This document shows positions 30,578 to 31,535 of a DNA stretch of 31,535 nucleotides, piece after piece. Source of the stretch: a virus. Numbering within the stretch: the stretch's first letter is position 1; the number at the start of each line of letters is the position of its first letter. Location: the IMG/VR virus record IMGVR_UViG_3300046836_000624, positions 1 to 31,535 of that record; one strand, given 5' to 3'. The position numbers and the translations under genes are program-made. Under the pieces are notes generated by a model. It was given only the letters and a program-made list of their open reading frames with translations, did not search any database and was not told the DNA's origin.

Positions 30578-31535
30578 ATGGCAGATTGGTATGTATCGAG
30601 TGCAGCTTACACAGCTATCACAGCCTTTGCGACCAGCCATGCTTATAGTATAGGGGACATCGTTAAACCTATTACACCGGTAGCGCTGTCTCGTCACGCG
30701 TTCAGATGCACGGTTGCAGGTACGAGTAGCACGGAGCCTTCGTGGCCTACTGGTCAGAACAACACGGTAGCGACAGGCGGCGCCACGTTTGCCAACGTCA
30801 CGTCGCAATCAACCTATGGGTGGAGCGCGGCAGCCGGTGATGTCGGGACGATCTATAGCGCAAACCGACTTGGTTTGAATGACCGCGTCTACATCAGCAG
30901 CGACCACAGTGAAACTACAACGCAGACCAATTGGGGCAACAATTTAGTGGGTGGATTCGGCGTGATCCAATATCTTTGCGTCAATCGTGCCGGTTCAGTT
31001 CCGCCTATATCGGCCGATCTAACGACAGGTGCGCAGATTTCTAGTAGCAGCTTCTTTTTCTGGGTTAGCGGCTCATCCTATTGGCAAGGAGTCTCGTTCG
31101 CAGCGACATCTAGCAGTATCCTATTTGGCGGCGCAGCGAGCAACATGATGACAGTCTGTTTCAAGAACTGTAGTTTATGGCTCAACAATAGCGGCACAGG
31201 CTCCCAGATCGGTTCCAACAGCGTCGGAACCCTCATCTTAGACAACACAACCGTACAATTTGGGAATGTCGCGCAGACTATTGGATCAGGAAATGGTAAT
31301 ACCAGTGAGATAATTTGGATCAATTCCACAATCGTAGGCGCTACTATACCAACAGCGTTAATAGTGGATAACTGGTCATCATCTATGACGGTCCGGGGCG
31401 TCGATTTGAGTGCCGTAACGAATACATTGGTCAAGTGTCTGAGCGGCGGCGGCCTCAAGTTCCTATTCGATTCCTGCAAGATTGCTCCGGGAGTTACGAG
31501 ATTTGGCACCGTCAGCAATAGCAACCCGCGCGATC
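30578..31535 (+). CDS. Tail spike/fibre with beta-helix-like repeats (3' end beyond window)
   Basis: Frame open from ATG 30578 to the right edge (319 codons seen), with AAGG 10 nt upstream. The N-terminus (MADWYVSSAAYTAITAFATSHAYSIGDIVKP, FRCTVAGTSSTEPSWPTG) resembles the short carbohydrate-binding-like modules at the start of phage tail proteins. After residue about 130 come repeating short strands with Asn/Thr/Ser turns (FKNCSLWLNNS, LDNTTVQFGN, WINSTIVGA), typical of right-handed parallel beta-helix spikes. A receptor-binding or depolymerase tail spike is likely. It is AT-richer than its neighbours, suggesting exchange of the module. Confidence 0.75.
   Translation, partial: MADWYVSSAAYTAITAFATSHAYSIGDIVKPITPVALSRHAFRCTVAGTSSTEPSWPTGQNNTVATGGATFANVTSQSTYGWSAAAGDVGTIYSANRLGLNDRVYISSDHSETTTQTNWGNNLVGGFGVIQYLCVNRAGSVPPISADLTTGAQISSSSFFFWVSGSSYWQGVSFAATSSSILFGGAASNMMTVCFKNCSLWLNNSGTGSQIGSNSVGTLILDNTTVQFGNVAQTIGSGNGNTSEIIWINSTIVGATIPTALIVDNWSSSMTVRGVDLSAVTNTLVKCLSGGGLKFLFDSCKIAPGVTRFGTVSNSNPRD

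Overview
The window looks like most of the genome of a temperate podovirus-type bacteriophage (or the same genome as a prophage). It has a P22-like head and DNA-injection module, a P4-type tyrosine integrase, an excisionase-like gene and its own family B DNA polymerase with an SF3-type helicase. Both ends cut through genes. The gene at the right end (a beta-helix-like tail protein) and the ejection-type proteins at the left end would be neighbours on a circular map, so the window may be a circularly permuted genome opened between tail and ejection genes. Coding regions are GC-rich with GC-rich third positions. The host is probably an alphaproteobacterium, inferred from the overall style of the small terminase and tail-fibre proteins; this is a weak inference.

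Layout. 1-3235 (+): end of an upstream gene, then two large ejection-type virion proteins, the second with an M15 peptidoglycan peptidase domain. 3217-3420 (-): possible small membrane protein. 3446-4697: mostly non-coding DNA with about ten copies of a short hairpin element, interrupted by an HNH/homing-type gene (3732-4202), followed by imperfect direct repeats. 4698-6916 (+): unknown gene and integrase. 7076-7346: bidirectional terminator and excisionase-like gene (-). 7509-8650 (+): coiled-coil protein with a C-terminal helical domain, and a small acidic protein. 8994-13426 (+): replication operon of a degenerate T7-type exonuclease, a separate PolB exonuclease half, the PolB polymerase and a primase/helicase, closed by a strong terminator. 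13493-13991: AT-rich non-coding region with inverted repeats, a candidate origin and control region. 13992-15375 (+): small accessory genes ending in a KTSC-domain protein. 15376-15821: non-coding region with a near-perfect sigma-54 promoter sequence and structured leader. 15822-16755 (+): holin-like and two small genes. 16759-18383 (-): two paralogous collagen-containing tail fibres. 18420-31535 (+): small and large terminase, portal, scaffold, coat, head-completion gp4, gp10, a GH16 depolymerase-like protein and tail proteins, with a zinc-finger gene (-) and a homing-type gene inserted around the coat gene.

Four signals are not explained by ordinary gene content. (1) The palindrome ATACGTAT occurs 19 times, often extended to CATACGTATG, in genes and between them. 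(2) A TAAATA box lies 3-6 nt upstream of at least eight start codons on both strands, usually where a Shine-Dalgarno sequence is missing. (3) The hairpin-element array surrounds the 3732-4202 gene. (4) The polymerase exonuclease active site is divided between two proteins, preceded by a second exonuclease-like protein that has lost catalytic residues.
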